From contig NZ_CP152276.1 in assembly GCF_038719015.1 (NCBI RefSeq), positions 3,551,501-3,615,500 on the forward strand: a DNA stretch of 64,000 bases, read 5' to 3'. A program made the position numbers and the translations under genes. The notes beneath the pieces were generated by a model. It had not been told where the DNA came from. It made no database searches and was given only the letters and a program-made list of their open reading frames with translations. The stretch is from Nguyenibacter vanlangensis. GTDB lineage: Bacteria; Pseudomonadota; Alphaproteobacteria; Acetobacterales; Acetobacteraceae. Positions 17,819-27,079 of the stretch are shown here, one piece after another (within the stretch, counting starts at the first letter, position 1; each line of letters opens with the position of its first letter).

Positions 17819-17940
17819 AAGGACGTTGCCCTTGAACCCACCAAAGGGCGGTCGCCCTTTGGAAACCCGTTTGTTATCAAATAAATGGGGTGCAGGGCCT
17901 CAGGCCCTGCCGGGTCCAGGGCGGAGCCCTGGTGATGCCT
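17819..17940. repeat. REP-like repeat copy B with inverted partner
   Basis: 17819-17890 matches copy A (TTGCCCTTGAACCC..., AAAGGGCGGTCGCCCTTT stem, GGAAACCCG, AT-rich tail). 17893-17935 is a related element in reverse orientation (CAGGGCGGAGCCCTGG stem). The pair forms a BIME-like block between convergent genes, and the Sel1 gene's last codons lie inside it. Confidence 0.65.
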
Positions 17941-18745
17941 CGGCCGCCGCCGGATGCGCCGCCAGGCGCTCGGCCACCCGCGCGCGCAGCGCCGCCGCCC
18001 CCACATGGCCCGGCCCGGCATCGCCGATGCGTGCCAGGCTGTCGCGCATCGCCGCCAGGATGTCCGGCGTCGCCGCCTCCAGCGCCAGATGCCACCAGGC
18101 GACGGCGCCGTCGATCGCGCCGTCTTCCGCCAGCATGCTGGCCAGATTGTGCTGGCCCCGGTAATCGCCCGCCTCCGCCGCGCGCCGGTACCACAGCCGC
18201 GCGGCCTCCCGGTCGCGCGGCCTGTCCCATCCCTCCTCCAGAAATCGGCCCACCAGATTCATCGATTTCGCATGGCCCGCCCGCGCGGCCGCCAGGAACA
18301 GCGCCCATGCCGCGCGCCGGTCGCGCGCCACGCCCCGGCCGCGCAGCCTCATATTGGCCAGGTTATAGCGCGCCCAATCGTCGCCGCGTTCCGCCGCCCG
18401 GCCGTACCAGCCCGCCGCCGCGGCCGCATCGGGCGCGCAGCCCCAGCCGCGTTCCAGGCAGCGGCCCAGCATGTTCATCGCGGGCGGATGGCCCGCTTGT
18501 GCCGCGACGGTGAACCAGGCCACCGCCTGCGCCGCGTCGCGCGCCAGATGCACGCCGTCCAGCAGCGCCTGCCCCAGCAGAAGCTGCGCCTCCACATGGC
18601 CGCGCGCCGCCCAGTCCAGCAGGCGCGCCCCCTCCGGCGAGACGGCCGGCCGCGCCGGCGGGCTTCTCCAAAGCCGTCCCCAGAACTGCTTTCTGGGGCG
18701 CTTCCCGATAGGCCGACAAAAAATCTGTCCAAGGCGGATTGTCAC
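17900..18745 (-). CDS. Sel1-like tetratricopeptide repeat protein
   Basis: Soluble helical repeat protein, 281 aa, without a signal peptide. At least five Sel1-type repeats are visible, with the pattern AQLLLGQALLDG...AVAWFTVAAQAGHPPAMNMLG, then RCLERGWG, then AAERGDDWARYNLANM and so on (about residues 50-225). Such proteins act as scaffolds. In siderophore loci of other proteobacteria a TPR/Sel1 gene often accompanies a TonB receptor and a PiuC oxygenase, as here. The gene is divergent from the receptor across 56 bp containing a Fur-box-like site, so iron control of both is likely. Its C-terminal SPGLRPGPGRA is encoded by a REP-like repeat. Confidence 0.82.
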   Translation of the reverse strand: MTIRLGQIFCRPIGKRPRKQFWGRLWRSPPARPAVSPEGARLLDWAARGHVEAQLLLGQALLDGVHLARDAAQAVAWFTVAAQAGHPPAMNMLGRCLERGWGCAPDAAAAAGWYGRAAERGDDWARYNLANMRLRGRGVARDRRAAWALFLAAARAGHAKSMNLVGRFLEEGWDRPRDREAARLWYRRAAEAGDYRGQHNLASMLAEDGAIDGAVAWWHLALEAATPDILAAMRDSLARIGDAGPGHVGAAALRARVAERLAAHPAAAEASPGLRPGPGRA

Positions 18746-18764
18746 GGCGATCCCCTCGCATTAC

Positions 18765-18787
18765 GAATGAGAATAATTCGCAATAAC
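18765..18787. promoter_or_regulatory. Fur-box-like operator between divergent genes
   Basis: GAATGAGAATAATTCGCAAT is AT-rich, partly palindromic (TGAGAAT-A-ATTCGCA) and resembles the 19-bp Fur box. It lies in the 56-bp gap between the Sel1 gene and the siderophore receptor gene. Confidence 0.6.
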
Positions 18788-18801
18788 GTTCAGGCTCTCG
18801 C

Positions 18802-21090
18802 ATGACAACCCATTCCGACATGTCCCCATCCTCCGGCCGGCGCCGCATGGGCGCCACCACGCTCGGCCTGGTGCTCGGCGCGGGCTGGCTGATGCCCGGC
18901 GACGCCCGCGCGGCCGAGCCGCAGCGCCCCGACCCGCGTCCCCGGGCCGGCCACGGCCTGCACGCCCCCGATCGCTCTCGCGATCACGACCGGCACCACG
19001 ACCATGACCGCGACGCCGGCCATGACGCAGCCGTCCACCCCCCGGTCCGTCCGGCCGAGCACCTGCTGGTGACGGGGCAGGGGCGCGGCTACCAGCAGAC
19101 GCAGCCGCATCTCGACCGGATCATGACGTCGCTGGTGGACACACCGCAGACGATCACCGAAATCCCGAAGCAATTGATGCAGGACCAGAACACCACCAAC
19201 ATGCTCGATGCGCTGCGGACCGTCCCGGGCATCAGCATCGCGGCGGGCGAGGGCGCGCAGCAGGGCGACAATCTGTCGATCCGCGGCTTCAACGCGCAGA
19301 ATGATTTCTATCGCGACGGCATGCTCGATTTCGGCAGCTATTATCGCGACCCGTTCGATCTCGAAACCGTCGAGGTCCTCAAGGGCCCGTCAGGCAGCCT
19401 GTTCGGGCGCGGCTCGACCGGCGGCGTGATCAACGAGGTCACCAAGCGCGCCGGCATGACGCCGGTCACCGCCGGCACCCTGTCGTTCGGCACCGACGGC
19501 ACCCAGCGCCTCACGGCCGATATCGGCCGCGCCGGCGCCGCGCTCGGCGGGTTCGCCTGGCGGCTGAACGCCATGGTGCAGCAGGCCGGCCTGGCCGGGA
19601 TCGATCTCGCCGCGACGCGCCGCTACGGCATCGCGCCCTCGCTCGCCTTCGGCCTGAATACCGCGACGCATCTGCGGATCGATTATTTCCGCCAGCAATC
19701 CTACGACACCCAATATTACGGCACGACCTGGCTCAACGGCGTGCCGGCCCCCACGCCGCGATCCAATTTCTACGGCTATCCCGGCGACTATCTGCGTTCG
19801 GCGGTCAATGTCGGCACGATCAGGCTGGAACATGATGTCAGCCGGCACCTGACTTTCCATGACCAGGTCCGCTATTCCACCTACAATACCGCCCAGCGCG
19901 CGGTCGAACCGCAGATCCTCGGCTATACGCCCTATACGAATATCGCGCCGGCCTCCGTGCCCCTGTCGCAGATCCAGGTCACGCGCAACACCCTGGCGCT
20001 CAGCGGCCCCTCGACCCTGCTCGACAACCAGCTCGAAGGCAACGCCGATTACCGCACCGGCTCGCTGCGCCACCAGCTCCTCTTCGGGTTCGAAATCCAG
20101 CGCCAGACCGCCGACATCACCCGCTACACCTATCCGCAGACCAAAACGTCGCTGCTCGACCCGGACCAGGGCGCCGATTTCCCCTTCGCGTCGCGCCTGC
20201 GCAGCATGTCGGGCGCGACCTCGCACGATTACGCGCCCTATCTCAACTATACGATCTCCCTCGGCACCCACTGGCAGGCGATCGGCGGCTGGCGCTGGGA
20301 CGACTACACGACCGACTACAAGCAGATCGTGGCCCCCGCGGTGCATGTCACGCGCCATGACAGGGTCTCCACCTGGCGCGGCGCGCTGGTCTACAAGCCG
20401 ACCGCGGACAGCAGCCTCTATTTCAATTACGGCACGTCGTTCGATCCGTCGGGCGAGAACATCGCCCTGACCGCCTCGACCGCCGCCGTCGCGCCCGAAC
20501 AATCCCGCACCTTCGAATTCGGCGGCAAATGGGCAATGCACGGGCTCTCGCTGTCCGCCGCCGCCTACCGGATCGAAATGACCAACGTGCGCGAAACCAA
20601 TCCGGCCAACGCCACCGAAACGATCCTGGCCGGCAATTACCGCTCGCAGGGCTTCGAACTTTCGGCCACCGGCAATCTCACCAGCCGCTGGAGCGTCTTC
20701 GGCGGCTACAGCTATGACGATGTCAGCGTCATCGCCTCGCCCAACCGGCTCGAACTCGGCAACCAGCCGCCCAACGCGCCCAAACATACCGTGGCGTTCT
20801 GGACCGAATACCACCTGCCCCGGCTGCCGGTCAGCATCGGCGGCGGCGTCAACTACGTCGCCAGCCGCACCGCCAGTTCCCTCCCCATCGCCGGCACCAC
20901 GGTGATCGAGCGCGCGCCCGGCTACACCACGGCGCAGGTGATGGTGAAATACCACATCACGCATTCCCTCGCCGCCCAGGTCAATATCGCCAACATCTCC
21001 AACGCGCTCTATTACAGCGCCCTGCACCCCACCCATGTCGTCGTCGGGCCGGCCCGCTCCGCCCTGTTCTCGCTCAGCGCGAATTTCTGA
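18802..21090 (+). CDS. TonB-dependent siderophore receptor (Fiu-like)
   Basis: Outer-membrane ferric-siderophore transporter, 762 aa. The N-terminal signal peptide ends around DARAAEP. An unusual His/Asp-rich stretch (HDRHHDHDRDAGHD) at about residues 60-75 precedes the plug. The plug shows DTPQTITEIPKQLM, LDALRTVPGISIA, LSIRGFNAQNDFYRDGM, VEVLKGPSGSLFGRGSTGGVIN. The 22-strand barrel ends in SLSANF with the terminal Phe. The stop overlaps the start of the PiuC gene (TGATG). A Fur-box-like site lies just upstream. Pairing with PiuC suggests catecholate siderophore uptake. Confidence 0.88.
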   Translation: MTTHSDMSPSSGRRRMGATTLGLVLGAGWLMPGDARAAEPQRPDPRPRAGHGLHAPDRSRDHDRHHDHDRDAGHDAAVHPPVRPAEHLLVTGQGRGYQQTQPHLDRIMTSLVDTPQTITEIPKQLMQDQNTTNMLDALRTVPGISIAAGEGAQQGDNLSIRGFNAQNDFYRDGMLDFGSYYRDPFDLETVEVLKGPSGSLFGRGSTGGVINEVTKRAGMTPVTAGTLSFGTDGTQRLTADIGRAGAALGGFAWRLNAMVQQAGLAGIDLAATRRYGIAPSLAFGLNTATHLRIDYFRQQSYDTQYYGTTWLNGVPAPTPRSNFYGYPGDYLRSAVNVGTIRLEHDVSRHLTFHDQVRYSTYNTAQRAVEPQILGYTPYTNIAPASVPLSQIQVTRNTLALSGPSTLLDNQLEGNADYRTGSLRHQLLFGFEIQRQTADITRYTYPQTKTSLLDPDQGADFPFASRLRSMSGATSHDYAPYLNYTISLGTHWQAIGGWRWDDYTTDYKQIVAPAVHVTRHDRVSTWRGALVYKPTADSSLYFNYGTSFDPSGENIALTASTAAVAPEQSRTFEFGGKWAMHGLSLSAAAYRIEMTNVRETNPANATETILAGNYRSQGFELSATGNLTSRWSVFGGYSYDDVSVIASPNRLELGNQPPNAPKHTVAFWTEYHLPRLPVSIGGGVNYVASRTASSLPIAGTTVIERAPGYTTAQVMVKYHITHSLAAQVNIANISNALYYSALHPTHVVVGPARSALFSLSANF

Positions 21091-21770
21091 TGCTGATCGT
21101 CATCCCCGATGTGCTGAATGCCGCCGAACTGGCGTCGTTCCGCACCCAGCTCGCCGCCGCCCCGTGGCAGGACGGCCGGACTACCGCCGGCCATCAATCG
21201 GCCCGCGCCAAGCGCAACCAGCAACTGGCCGAGGACGACCCGACCGCCCTGGCGCTGGGCGAGGCCCTGGCGCGCACGCTGGGGCGCATCCCGCTCTTCA
21301 TGTCGGCGGCCCTGCCGCAGCGCATCTTCCCGCCGGTCTTCAGCCGCTACCGCGCCGAAAGCGGCGACCGTTTCGGCAACCATGTCGACAACGCCATCCG
21401 CTACGGCGCGCGCGGCACCATCCGCACCGATTTGTCCGCGACCCTGTTCCTGAGCCCGCCCGACGCGTATGACGGCGGCGCCCTGGTGATCGACGACGTC
21501 TTCGGCCCGCGTGAGGTCCGGCTGCCGGCGGGTTCGATGGTGCTCTACCCGTCCTCCTCGCTGCATCGCGTGACCCAGGTCACAAGGGGCGAGCGCCTGG
21601 CCGCGGTGATGTGGATGCAAAGCCTGGTCCGCGACGAAGGCCGGCGCCGCATCCTGTTCGACCTCGACAGCACCCTGCAGGACCTCGCCGCCGACCTGCA
21701 GGACGACCCGCGCATCCTGTCCCTGACCAATGTCTATCATAACCTGGTCCGCCGCTGGGCCGACCCCTGA
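21090..21770 (+). CDS. piuC: PiuC-type Fe(II)/2-oxoglutarate-dependent hydroxylase (PKHD type)
   Basis: Cytosolic dioxygenase, 226 aa, the family's usual length. It begins MLIVIPDVLNAAELASFR. The iron ligands are in FGNHVDNAIR (HxD) and SLHRVTQVTRGER (distal His plus the Arg for 2-oxoglutarate). AKRNQQL and FPPVFSRY are typical PiuC/YbiX blocks. The ATG shares bases with the receptor's stop codon, so translation is coupled. The biochemical role of PiuC is unsettled; it always appears with iron-siderophore uptake genes. Confidence 0.9.
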   Translation: MLIVIPDVLNAAELASFRTQLAAAPWQDGRTTAGHQSARAKRNQQLAEDDPTALALGEALARTLGRIPLFMSAALPQRIFPPVFSRYRAESGDRFGNHVDNAIRYGARGTIRTDLSATLFLSPPDAYDGGALVIDDVFGPREVRLPAGSMVLYPSSSLHRVTQVTRGERLAAVMWMQSLVRDEGRRRILFDLDSTLQDLAADLQDDPRILSLTNVYHNLVRRWADP

Positions 21771-21784
21771 GCCTGGCCGGACAT

Positions 21785-22148
21785 GCGCGCTGGCGGCGAT
21801 CCTGCGCGCGTTTCCTGCGCTTCGGTGCTCACGGCCTACAAGGCCGCTCCGCTCCGATGCTCGAAAACCCACGCCGGCCGTGCCGCTGCGCGGCACTCTC
21901 GCTCACCAGCCCACATGTCCGGCCAGGCTCCAGGAGCCCCATCTGGGACTGCGCGCTGACGGCGATCCTGCGCGCGTTTCCTGCGCTCCGATGCTCGTGG
22001 CCATCAAGGCCACTCCGCTTCGGTGCTCGAAAACCCACGCCGGGCGCGGCTCTGTCGGGCCGCTCCCGCTCACCAGCCCAAAGTCCCGGTCAGGCTCCAG
22101 GAGCCCCATCTGGGACTGCGCGCTGGCGGCAGTCCGACGCGCGTTTTT
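21785..22148. repeat. Tandem repeat of 166-167 bp, two full units and a partial third
   Basis: Unit 1 is 21785-21950 and unit 2 is 21951-22117. Both start GCGCGCTG(G/A)CGGCGATCC and end CCCCATCTGGGACTGC. A third begins at 22118 and degenerates after about 30 bp. Units diverge mainly around the middle (CACGGCC/GTGGCC and the GC-rich hairpins). No convincing gene lies within. The element fills the space between piuC and the permease gene and supplies the permease's last codons. Confidence 0.9.
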
Positions 22149-23496
22149 CGTGCTCCGCGCCCCGTCGCAGCGCCAGCGTCGCCCGCTCCGCCAGCACGAT
22201 CAGCCCCAGCGTCAGCGCCCCCAGCACGATCTCGCGCCGCGTATGGCCGCTGGCCACCAGCATCGTCAGCAGCGCGCCGACCAGCGTAACCAGCGTGACA
22301 TAGGACAGCCACGGAAAGCACCACATCGGCAGCGCCGGGACCAGCCCCGCCGCCCGCGCCCGCCGCCGCAGCCGGATCTGCGCCAGCGCGATCAGCACAT
22401 AATCGAACAGCACGAACGTCCCCGTCGCGCTGACCAGAAAGGCGAACACCACGCCGGGCGACATCATCCCCGCCACGGCCACCGCCACCGCGATCACGCA
22501 GCCCGCCAGGATCGCCCGCCGCGGCGTGTTGTTGCGGCCGCGCGCCAGGAAAAAACGCGGCGCGTCCCCGGCCTCGGCCAGCTCGCACAGAATGCGCGAG
22601 GTCACGTACAGCCCCGAATTCAGCGCCGACAGGGTCGCCACCAGCATCACCCCGGTCATCAGCAGCGACGCGAACGGCATGTCGATCCGCTGCAGCGTGG
22701 TCAGGAACGGCGACCGCCCCGGCACCACCGCCTCCCACGGCGTCAGGCACAGGATCAGCCCGATCGACCCCAGATAGAAGAACAGGATCCTCAGCACCAC
22801 CGACCGCGTCGCCCGCCCCACGCTCTCGGCCGGATGGCTGGTCTCGGTGGCGGCGATGGTGGTGATCTCGGCTCCGGCCATCGACAGCATGATGGCCGGA
22901 ATGCAGGCCAGCAGCGCGGATCCCCCATGCGGAAACAGCCCGCCCTGTCCGGCCAGGTTCCGCGCCACCACCTGCGCGTGCGTCCCCAGCAGGGCCCAGA
23001 GGCCGATGGCGATGAAGATCACGATGGTCATGATCTTGGTCATCGAAAACCAGAATTCAAACTCGCCATATCCGCGCACGGAAAACAGGTTGATCGCCGT
23101 CATCGCGGCAATCACCAGGCATTCCGTGACAAGGAAGGGCAGGGGGACGAACGGCGCCAGGAACGACGCGGCGGCGATCGCCTCGATCCCCAGGATCGTC
23201 GCCCACATCACCCAATAGATCCACCCGCCGACGAACGCCGCCCGCGCGCCCAGCCCCCGCCGCACATGCGCGACGAACGACCCCGCCTGCGGATCGTCCA
23301 CCGTCATCTCGCCCAGCATCCGCGTCACGCACAGGATGATCAGCCCGGCCAGCAGATAGGACAGGAACACCCCCGGCCCCGCCGTGGCGATCGCGCTCGA
23401 CGACCCGACGAACAGGCTGGCCCCGATCACCCCGCCGATCGAAATCATCGCGACATGCCGCCCGCGCAGGACGGAATGGGCATCGGTGGTCTTCAT
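22090..23496 (-). CDS. Amino-acid permease (APC superfamily)
   Basis: Inner-membrane transporter, 468 aa, with about twelve hydrophobic segments. GGVIGASLFVGSSSAIATAGPG is the APC helix-1 motif, and the FSVRGYGEFEFWFSMTKI segment matches the proline/GABA/aromatic amino-acid permease group. CAGGAGG precedes the ATG. The final residues, roughly EHEKRASDCRQRAVPDGAPGA, are encoded within the 166-bp repeat element, so the original C-terminus was probably replaced by repeat insertion. The amino-acid substrate cannot be assigned. Confidence 0.85.
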   Translation of the reverse strand: MKTTDAHSVLRGRHVAMISIGGVIGASLFVGSSSAIATAGPGVFLSYLLAGLIILCVTRMLGEMTVDDPQAGSFVAHVRRGLGARAAFVGGWIYWVMWATILGIEAIAAASFLAPFVPLPFLVTECLVIAAMTAINLFSVRGYGEFEFWFSMTKIMTIVIFIAIGLWALLGTHAQVVARNLAGQGGLFPHGGSALLACIPAIMLSMAGAEITTIAATETSHPAESVGRATRSVVLRILFFYLGSIGLILCLTPWEAVVPGRSPFLTTLQRIDMPFASLLMTGVMLVATLSALNSGLYVTSRILCELAEAGDAPRFFLARGRNNTPRRAILAGCVIAVAVAVAGMMSPGVVFAFLVSATGTFVLFDYVLIALAQIRLRRRARAAGLVPALPMWCFPWLSYVTLVTLVGALLTMLVASGHTRREIVLGALTLGLIVLAERATLALRRGAEHEKRASDCRQRAVPDGAPGA

Positions 23497-23598
23497 GCGC
23501 GGCCTCCTGCGCCAAACTGCGTCGGCGGCCGATTATAGATAACGGGGTCGAAATGTCATGCGCCCGGAATTTCCCGGGCGCCCGGCGCGGCCGGGTGT

Positions 23599-25968
23599 TC
23601 AGAACCGCTGCGAAATCCCCGTCAGGATCGTCCGCCGCAGCCCATATTGCGGCGCCCCCACGCCGATCCCCGTGCCGTCGCGCAGTTCGTATCTCCGGTC
23701 GAACAGGTTGGTCACGTCCAGCCGCAGTTGCGTGCGCTTCAGGAACGGCACCCGGAACAGGTCCTGGAACGACTGCACCAGCGACAGGTTGAACGTCACA
23801 TATTGCGGAAGCTGCATCCCGTTCGGCACCGCGCCGTCGGCCCGCAGCCCGCTGCCGTACACCATGGTGGCCGACAGGCGCATCGGGTGCCCGGTGCGGT
23901 AGAAGAGGCTGTACGCCGCCCCGGCCGACGCCGTCCAGCGCTGGTCATGGTCCAGGAAGATCCAGTGCTGCCGGATATAGGCCAGGTCCTCCGGGTCGAA
24001 ATTGAACTGCGCGCTGGTGATGTCCTTGCCGATCGCCCGAGACCAGGCCATGTTGCCGTACAGCGACAGCGGCCCGCGATCGTACGATGTCGCGACCTCA
24101 TAGCCGTTCACCTGTCCCCGCCGGTAATTGAATCCCGACAGGATGATCGGCGCGCCGAACTGCCCCTCGTCGATCAGGTTGTGCGCCAGCTTGTAATAGG
24201 CGTCGAACGACACCTGCCACCCCGGCAGGATCCGCTGCATGATCCCCGCGTCGAAATAATGGTCGCTCTCCGCCCGCACCGTGCTGCTCTGCGCGCTGGC
24301 CGGCGCCGCGCTGGTGCCCGTGAACTTGTCCAGCGACCCGCCGCTGACCACCTCGAACGGCGGCGGCGTGAAATAGCGCGAATACCCCGCATGCAGCGTC
24401 GTGCCCGCGCGCGGCGTCCAGACCAGGTTCAGCCGCGGACTCAGTTGCTGCTGGTGGGTATATTCCTCCACCCCATCCATCCGCAGGCCGAAATTGACCG
24501 TCAGGTCGCGCACCGGCTTCCATTCGTCCTGCGCGTACAGGCCCCAGATCCACCCGGTCAGCCCGCTGCCGTCATGGATCGCAACCGGCGTGCTCCCGAA
24601 TTCCGGATTGCCCGCCGCATCCGCGCCGGTCTGCGGATAGACCAGGGAATCGGTCTTGGACACGTTCCGCTCGACGAAGACCTGATAGCCGAAGCGCAGC
24701 GTATGCCGCGGCGCCACCCGCCAGGTCGCGTCGCTCTGCGTCCCGGTCGAAAACACCGACCGCGCCGCCCGCTGGGCAATCCCGTTATAGACCAGGTCCC
24801 CCAGCATGTCGGGCGAATAGCCCAGGCTGCTATAGCGCAGAAAGGCCGAACTCTGCAGGCTGACCCGGCCGATTTCCTTCTGCAGCGACAGGATGCCGAA
24901 ATCCGTGATCTCCTTCTGCCGCTCGTCCAGGCTGGCGCTGTCCACGTTGCCCGCCAGATGCTGCGCCAGCGTGCTGCCGGCAAAGGACGGTTCCTGGAAC
25001 TGCGTCTGCTGGCCCGGATTGTTCGGCAACTGGTATTCCGCGTTCGACACCCCGGCGATCAGGCTGATCCGCGTATCGGCATCGGCGGTATAGCGCAGAT
25101 GCCCCAGGAAATGGTACTGGTTGCTCAGGTCGTGCAGCGCGTTGAAACGCGGCGTGGTATTCTCGATTCCCACCCGGTCATGCACGAAATCCCCGGTGGC
25201 GAAGTAATCCCATTTCCCGCTCTGCCCGCCATATTGCAGCGACGGAAAGAAATAATCCCGCGCCCCGCCATAGATCGACGCCTCGCCCCCCGGATTGGTC
25301 GCGCCGTTCTTGGTGGTGATGTCGATCACCGCCGCCTGCAGAAACCCGTATTCGCTGGGCAGCGCCCCGGTGGTCATCGACAGCGAATCGGCAAAGCGCG
25401 TCATCAGCGTCTGCCCGAACACCGTCAGGCCCTCCGGCAACTGCACCCCGTCCAGCCGGAACTGCACCTCGTTATGGTCGCCGCGCACATGGATCTGCCC
25501 GTAACTGTCCTGCGCCACCCCGGGCGCCTGCAGCAGCACGCCGTTCAGCGGCGCATTGTCCCCGCCCGGCACGGTCTCGATCGCATGGCGGTCGAAGCGA
25601 TAGGTCGTGGCCCCCGTATCCGGCTGCAGCGCCGCCCGCGCCCGGTCCAGCCGCGCCGTCACGGTAATCCGCTCCGGCGCCGACGCGGCCGCATCCACGC
25701 CGAAGGACGACCGTCCCCCCGCACCGTCCTCCGTCTTTGCGGCGGGCGGTGCGCCCTTCTGCCCATCCTGCTGCCCACCCTTCTGGCCCGCCTTCCGGGT
25801 GGCCTCCTCCGACGTGGCTTTCGACACGGCTTTCGACGTGGCTCTCTGGGCGGGCTGCGGGCCGGCCGGCGGCATGGCGGCCATGGCGGGCAGCGCCACC
25901 CCCGACAGCAACAGGCCGAGCGAGGCAAGACGGGCGGGTCGACGGGTCTGGAGGCGGGTCGGGAACAT
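23599..25968 (-). CDS. TonB-dependent outer-membrane receptor
   Basis: Receptor of about 789 aa. The start is an ATG at 25968 with AGAG upstream; a GTG two codons earlier is also possible. A signal peptide (LASLGLLLSGVALPAMA) is followed by a low-complexity Lys/Gly/Gln linker containing short repeats (SKAV, SKAT, QKGGQQDGQKG). The plug contains LLQAPGVAQDSYGQIHVRGDHNEVQFRLDGV and the barrel ends LTGISQRF with terminal Phe. TonB-box-like SAPERITVTAR precedes the plug. The ligand is unknown. A LysR regulator lies directly upstream on the same strand. Confidence 0.85.
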   Translation of the reverse strand: MFPTRLQTRRPARLASLGLLLSGVALPAMAAMPPAGPQPAQRATSKAVSKATSEEATRKAGQKGGQQDGQKGAPPAAKTEDGAGGRSSFGVDAAASAPERITVTARLDRARAALQPDTGATTYRFDRHAIETVPGGDNAPLNGVLLQAPGVAQDSYGQIHVRGDHNEVQFRLDGVQLPEGLTVFGQTLMTRFADSLSMTTGALPSEYGFLQAAVIDITTKNGATNPGGEASIYGGARDYFFPSLQYGGQSGKWDYFATGDFVHDRVGIENTTPRFNALHDLSNQYHFLGHLRYTADADTRISLIAGVSNAEYQLPNNPGQQTQFQEPSFAGSTLAQHLAGNVDSASLDERQKEITDFGILSLQKEIGRVSLQSSAFLRYSSLGYSPDMLGDLVYNGIAQRAARSVFSTGTQSDATWRVAPRHTLRFGYQVFVERNVSKTDSLVYPQTGADAAGNPEFGSTPVAIHDGSGLTGWIWGLYAQDEWKPVRDLTVNFGLRMDGVEEYTHQQQLSPRLNLVWTPRAGTTLHAGYSRYFTPPPFEVVSGGSLDKFTGTSAAPASAQSSTVRAESDHYFDAGIMQRILPGWQVSFDAYYKLAHNLIDEGQFGAPIILSGFNYRRGQVNGYEVATSYDRGPLSLYGNMAWSRAIGKDITSAQFNFDPEDLAYIRQHWIFLDHDQRWTASAGAAYSLFYRTGHPMRLSATMVYGSGLRADGAVPNGMQLPQYVTFNLSLVQSFQDLFRVPFLKRTQLRLDVTNLFDRRYELRDGTGIGVGAPQYGLRRTILTGISQRF
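25811..25843. repeat. 12-bp in-frame duplication in receptor linker
   Basis: GGCTTTCGACAC / GGCTTTCGACGT units encode repeated Ser-Lys-Ala-Val/Thr on the minus strand. Confidence 0.75.
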
Positions 25969-26140
25969 GCGCACTCTATCTGTCCGGTGAAGCAGGCAAA
26001 GGGAAAAGGGGGCGTGTGACGCCCCTCCGCCCGATCTCCCTAAACCGTATGATATAACGTTTCAACAAGCGGCCGAAAAAAATCCCCCCGCTTTCCGCCC
26101 GCTGTTGCCTCCCGACAACAGATCCCTCCCGGCCGCCGCG

Positions 26141-27079
26141 TCAGCCCTCCGGCATCGTCCCATCCGCCCGCACCGCCTCGGCCATATGCGACAGCCAGGT
26201 GCGGAACCGCACCAGCGCCGGGCGATTCCAGCGGTTTTCCGGCACGAACAGCGCATAGGCCCCGATCGCCACCCCCGGAAACGGCGCCCCCTCGGGTCCC
26301 AGCCGCACCAGCGTGCCGTTGCGCAGATCGTCTTCCATCAGAAACGGGTTGGCCAGCGCCACGCCCTGTCCCTCGCGCGCCGCCGCCAGGACCAGATGCG
26401 CATGCCACATCCGCGCCGCCGGGCTGACCTGCACGCCCGCCGCCCCGGCGCGCGCGAACCAGATCCGCCATTCGTCGCTGTCCCCTTCGGCCAGCAGCGG
26501 CAGCCCGGCCAGTCCGGCGATCGTCCCCACCGCGCCCGCCCGGCGCAGGAATTCCGGACTGGCGACCGGAAAGACCGGCGGCCGCGCCAGCTCGGCCCGC
26601 CTGATCCCCGGCGGCGCGTCATCCGCGGCCCCGTCCAGGCGATAGCGGATATCGGCATCCACCCCATCCGACCAGAAGGACGCGCGCGCGTCGCTCGGCC
26701 GCAGCACCAGGTCGATCCCCGGATGCTCGGCGCGAAACGTCCCCAGCCGCCGCACCAGCCAGTGAAAGGCGAAGCCCGGCACGCACCATACCGACAATTG
26801 CGGCGCATCGCCGCTGCGCAGCGCCTGGGTCGCCTGGGCAATCTCGTCCAGCGCGGCGGCGATCCGCTCGTGATAGGCCTTGCCCGCCTCGGTCAGCGTG
26901 CCCTGCGTGCGGTCCAGCAGCGGCACCCCGGTCCATTGCTCCAGCGCGCGCAGATGCCGGCTGACCACCGCATGATCGACCGACAGAAACTCCGCCGCCC
27001 GCCTGATGCCGCGCGTCCGTCCGAATGCCTCAAACGCCCGCAACGGGGCAAACGGGGGGAAGACGCGCCGATCCGCCAT
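26141..27079 (-). CDS. LysR-family transcriptional regulator (GcvA-like)
   Basis: DNA-binding regulator, 312 aa from the internal ATG at 27079. That start is preferred because GGAG lies at the right distance and homologues begin near this point. The helix-turn-helix is PLRAFEAFGRTRGIRRAAEFLSVDHAVVSRHLRALEQ, and GTLTEAGKAYHERI follows as in GcvA/AmpR-type members. The C-terminal co-inducer domain ends near residue 300. It lies between two TonB-receptor genes: downstream on its own strand is one, and divergently the receptor that heads the amine dehydrogenase cluster. LysR regulators (MauR) activate mau genes in other bacteria, so the latter is a plausible target. Confidence 0.85.
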   Translation of the reverse strand: MADRRVFPPFAPLRAFEAFGRTRGIRRAAEFLSVDHAVVSRHLRALEQWTGVPLLDRTQGTLTEAGKAYHERIAAALDEIAQATQALRSGDAPQLSVWCVPGFAFHWLVRRLGTFRAEHPGIDLVLRPSDARASFWSDGVDADIRYRLDGAADDAPPGIRRAELARPPVFPVASPEFLRRAGAVGTIAGLAGLPLLAEGDSDEWRIWFARAGAAGVQVSPAARMWHAHLVLAAAREGQGVALANPFLMEDDLRNGTLVRLGPEGAPFPGVAIGAYALFVPENRWNRPALVRFRTWLSHMAEAVRADGTMPEG

